DNA of 14,797 bases, taken from contig JAQVUQ010000017.1 in the NCBI GenBank assembly GCA_028699365.1, positions 1 through 14,797 of the forward strand. The letters are read 5' to 3'. Made by a program: the position numbers and the translations under genes. Under the pieces are notes generated by a model that worked only from the letters and a program-made list of their open reading frames with translations, did no database searches and had not been told where the DNA came from. The DNA comes from UBA5359 sp028699365 [NCBI: bacterium] (GTDB lineage: Bacteria > UBP13 > UBA5359). This document shows positions 13,666 to 14,797 of the stretch, one piece after another. How positions within the stretch are numbered: position 1 is the stretch's first letter; every line of letters begins with the position of its first letter.

Positions 13666-14697
13666 ATGATTATAGTAATGGGTCGCGGCACCGGCGAAGA
13701 GCAGTTGCAAATAATAATCGATGAGATCAAGACCTACGGTTACGATCCTCACGTTATACGCGGCACCGACCGGACGGTGGTAGGGGCCGTCGGCGATGAG
13801 CGGGGCAAAGCCCGGCTGCAGGCGCTGGAGAGCTTTGACGGTGTGGAGCAGGTCATCCCCATCCTCAAGCCGTACAAGCTGGCGGGCACCGAGATCAAGC
13901 AGGAACGCAGTGTCGTTGAGTTATCGAACGGCTTGAAGATAGGCGGGGGGCATCTGGCGGTTATGGCCGGACCGTGCTCGGTAGAGAATGAAGAACAGTT
14001 GCTGGAGACGGCCAGGCAGGTCAAGGCTGCCGGAGCCAACGTCCTGCGAGGCGGAGCCTTCAAGCCGCGCACCTCGCCATACGCTTTCCAGGGACTGGCC
14101 GAGGAAGGTCTGAAAATAATGGCTGCAGCCAGGGAAGAGACCGGCCTGCCTATCATCACCGAAGTCATTGCGCCCGAGGATGTGGATCTGGTAGCCGAAT
14201 ATGCCGATATCGTCCAGGTGGGGGCCAGAAATATGAGCAACTTTGCTCTGCTGCGCCGCCTGGGAGGCATCCGCAAGCCGGTAATGTTGAAACGCGGCAT
14301 GGCCGCCACTGTCGAGGAATTCCTGATGTCCGCCGAATATATCCTGTCGGAGGGCAATTACGACGTCATCCTTTGCGAGCGCGGCATCCGTACCTTTGAA
14401 ACGGCCACCCGTTTCACCTTTGATATCAACGCCATACCGCTGCTGCATAATCTAACCCATCTGCCGGTGATCGCCGATCCCAGCCACGCCACCGGGCATT
14501 GGCGTCTGGTGGAGCCGATAGCCAAGGCTGCCCTGGCAGCCGGAGCCGACGGATTGATGATCGAGGTGCATACCGATCCCATCCACGCCTTTTCCGACGG
14601 TGCGCAGTCATTGAAGCCCGAAAAGTTTCGACAGGTGATGGCGAACATTCTGCCCTACGCGGAACTGGGCGGATTGAAGCTGCCCGAATTCGATTGA
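13666..14697 (+). CDS. aroF: 3-deoxy-7-phosphoheptulonate (DAHP) synthase
   Basis: This 343-residue enzyme condenses phosphoenolpyruvate and erythrose-4-phosphate to DAHP, the first step of aromatic amino acid synthesis. It is the type I-beta form with an N-terminal ferredoxin-like regulatory domain (residues 1 to about 70, [14 protein letters not shown]...), as in Thermotoga maritima, where that domain gives Tyr/Phe feedback control. The barrel shows AGPCSVE (101-107), [16 protein letters not shown] (128-143), QVGARNM (184-190), LKRGM (208-212), [10 protein letters not shown] (270-279), IEVHTDP (299-305) and FSDGAQSL (309-316). Expected metal ligands Cys104, His274, Glu300 and Asp311 are all present. 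GGGGAGGG at 13649-13656 is the ribosome binding site. Its stop codon lies inside the -35 box of the ssrA promoter. It is a housekeeping gene marking the edge of the accessory cluster. Confidence 0.96.
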   Translation: MIIVMGRGTGEEQLQIIIDEIKTYGYDPHVIRGTDRTVVGAVGDERGKARLQALESFDGVEQVIPILKPYKLAGTEIKQERSVVELSNGLKIGGGHLAVMAGPCSVENEEQLLETARQVKAAGANVLRGGAFKPRTSPYAFQGLAEEGLKIMAAAREETGLPIITEVIAPEDVDLVAEYADIVQVGARNMSNFALLRRLGGIRKPVMLKRGMAATVEEFLMSAEYILSEGNYDVILCERGIRTFETATRFTFDINAIPLLHNLTHLPVIADPSHATGHWRLVEPIAKAALAAGADGLMIEVHTDPIHAFSDGAQSLKPEKFRQVMANILPYAELGGLKLPEFD

Positions 14698-14721
14698 CAT
14701 AGTATACCTATATGGTATGAT
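14694..14721 (+). promoter_or_regulatory. Promoter of ssrA, overlapping the aroF stop
   Basis: TTGACA (14694-14699) is a perfect -35 box and TATGAT (14716-14721) a near-perfect -10 box, 16 nt apart. Transcription would start near 14728, about 15 nt before the mature tmRNA 5' end. The aroF stop TGA (14695-14697) is part of the -35 box. A short dyad, ATACC-TATAT-GGTAT, sits in the promoter spacer. Confidence 0.75.
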
Positions 14722-14742
14722 TCATAAAGATGATTTCATCAT

Positions 14743-14797
14743 GGGGGCGACAGGTATCGACGGGAAGTGATGGGGTCGGAGTAGCGAGTCGAGGTTC
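14743..14797 (+). ncRNA. ssrA: tmRNA (transfer-messenger RNA), 5' end only
   Basis: GGGGGCGAC (14743-14751), then ATCGACGGG and GCGAGTCGAGGTTC, match the highly conserved 5' acceptor stem, D-loop analogue and following helix of bacterial tmRNA. tmRNA rescues stalled ribosomes by adding a degradation tag to unfinished proteins. The tag-coding part and the 3' tRNA-like half lie beyond the window. A strong promoter stands at 14694-14721, and RNase P would trim the short 5' leader. Confidence 0.9.

Noticed and set aside
1-14797. CRISPR arrays, insertion sequences, transposase genes, tRNA genes
   Set aside because: I looked for spaced short repeats, terminal inverted repeats with a transposase, and tRNA cloverleaf signatures. 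None was found except the tmRNA 5' end.

Overview
The window holds a catabolic and regulatory gene cluster, all on the + strand, ending at two housekeeping loci: a DAHP synthase gene (aroF) and the 5' end of the tmRNA gene (ssrA). Base composition is moderate (slightly GC-rich by eye). Promoters near the right end are close to the sigma70 consensus and most genes have purine-rich ribosome binding sites, so this is a bacterium. The many relatives of corrinoid-dependent methyltransferases suggest an anaerobe. Chloroflexota or Firmicutes-like lineages are possible, but the phylum cannot be fixed from what I can see.

Layout. (1) 3-1016: 3' part of a right-handed beta-helix protein whose start lies outside the window. 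(2) 1083-4813: a possible operon with a MurQ-like SIS-domain etherase, a BadF/BcrA-type (N-acetylglucosamine kinase-like) sugar kinase, a URO-D superfamily protein with a complete methyltransferase-type zinc motif, and NanE (ManNAc-6-P 2-epimerase). (3) 4803-4967: a remnant of the 3' end of an araC-type gene plus a promoter/operator module. (4) 4971-8119: an unfamiliar 688-residue two-domain protein overlapping a second URO-D-like gene. (5) 8185-9030: an intact AraC-family regulator. (6) 9033-9096: a second copy of the promoter/operator module. (7) 9149-13478: two Gfo/Idh/MocA oxidoreductases followed by two more URO-D-like genes. (8) 13516-14797: a 28-base perfect dyad, a consensus promoter, aroF, the ssrA promoter and the start of ssrA.

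How it may work. MurQ, a sugar kinase and NanE are all amino-sugar phosphate enzymes that converge on GlcNAc-6-P. The beta-helix protein and the 688-residue protein could act on a glycan or oligosaccharide. The two oxidoreductases would oxidise, reduce or epimerise a sugar. The four diverged URO-D-like proteins lack the HemE signature but keep an H-x-C metal motif, as in methylcobalamin methyltransferases of the MtaA/MtbA/CmuA group. A reasonable hypothesis is breakdown of a modified (methylated or ether-bearing) amino sugar, in which the URO-D-like proteins do chemistry not yet assigned. No transporter, corrinoid protein, NagA or NagB is in the window.

The strongest new observation is regulatory. 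Two intergenic regions about 4.1 kb apart share CGGTATTT - 23 nt - AAATACC - 17 nt - TATACTGTA with identical spacing, while the spacers have diverged. Each copy follows the 3' end of an araC-type reading frame and precedes a metabolic transcription unit. This looks like the operator/promoter recognised by the AraC-family protein encoded here, with the proximal arm in the -35 position.
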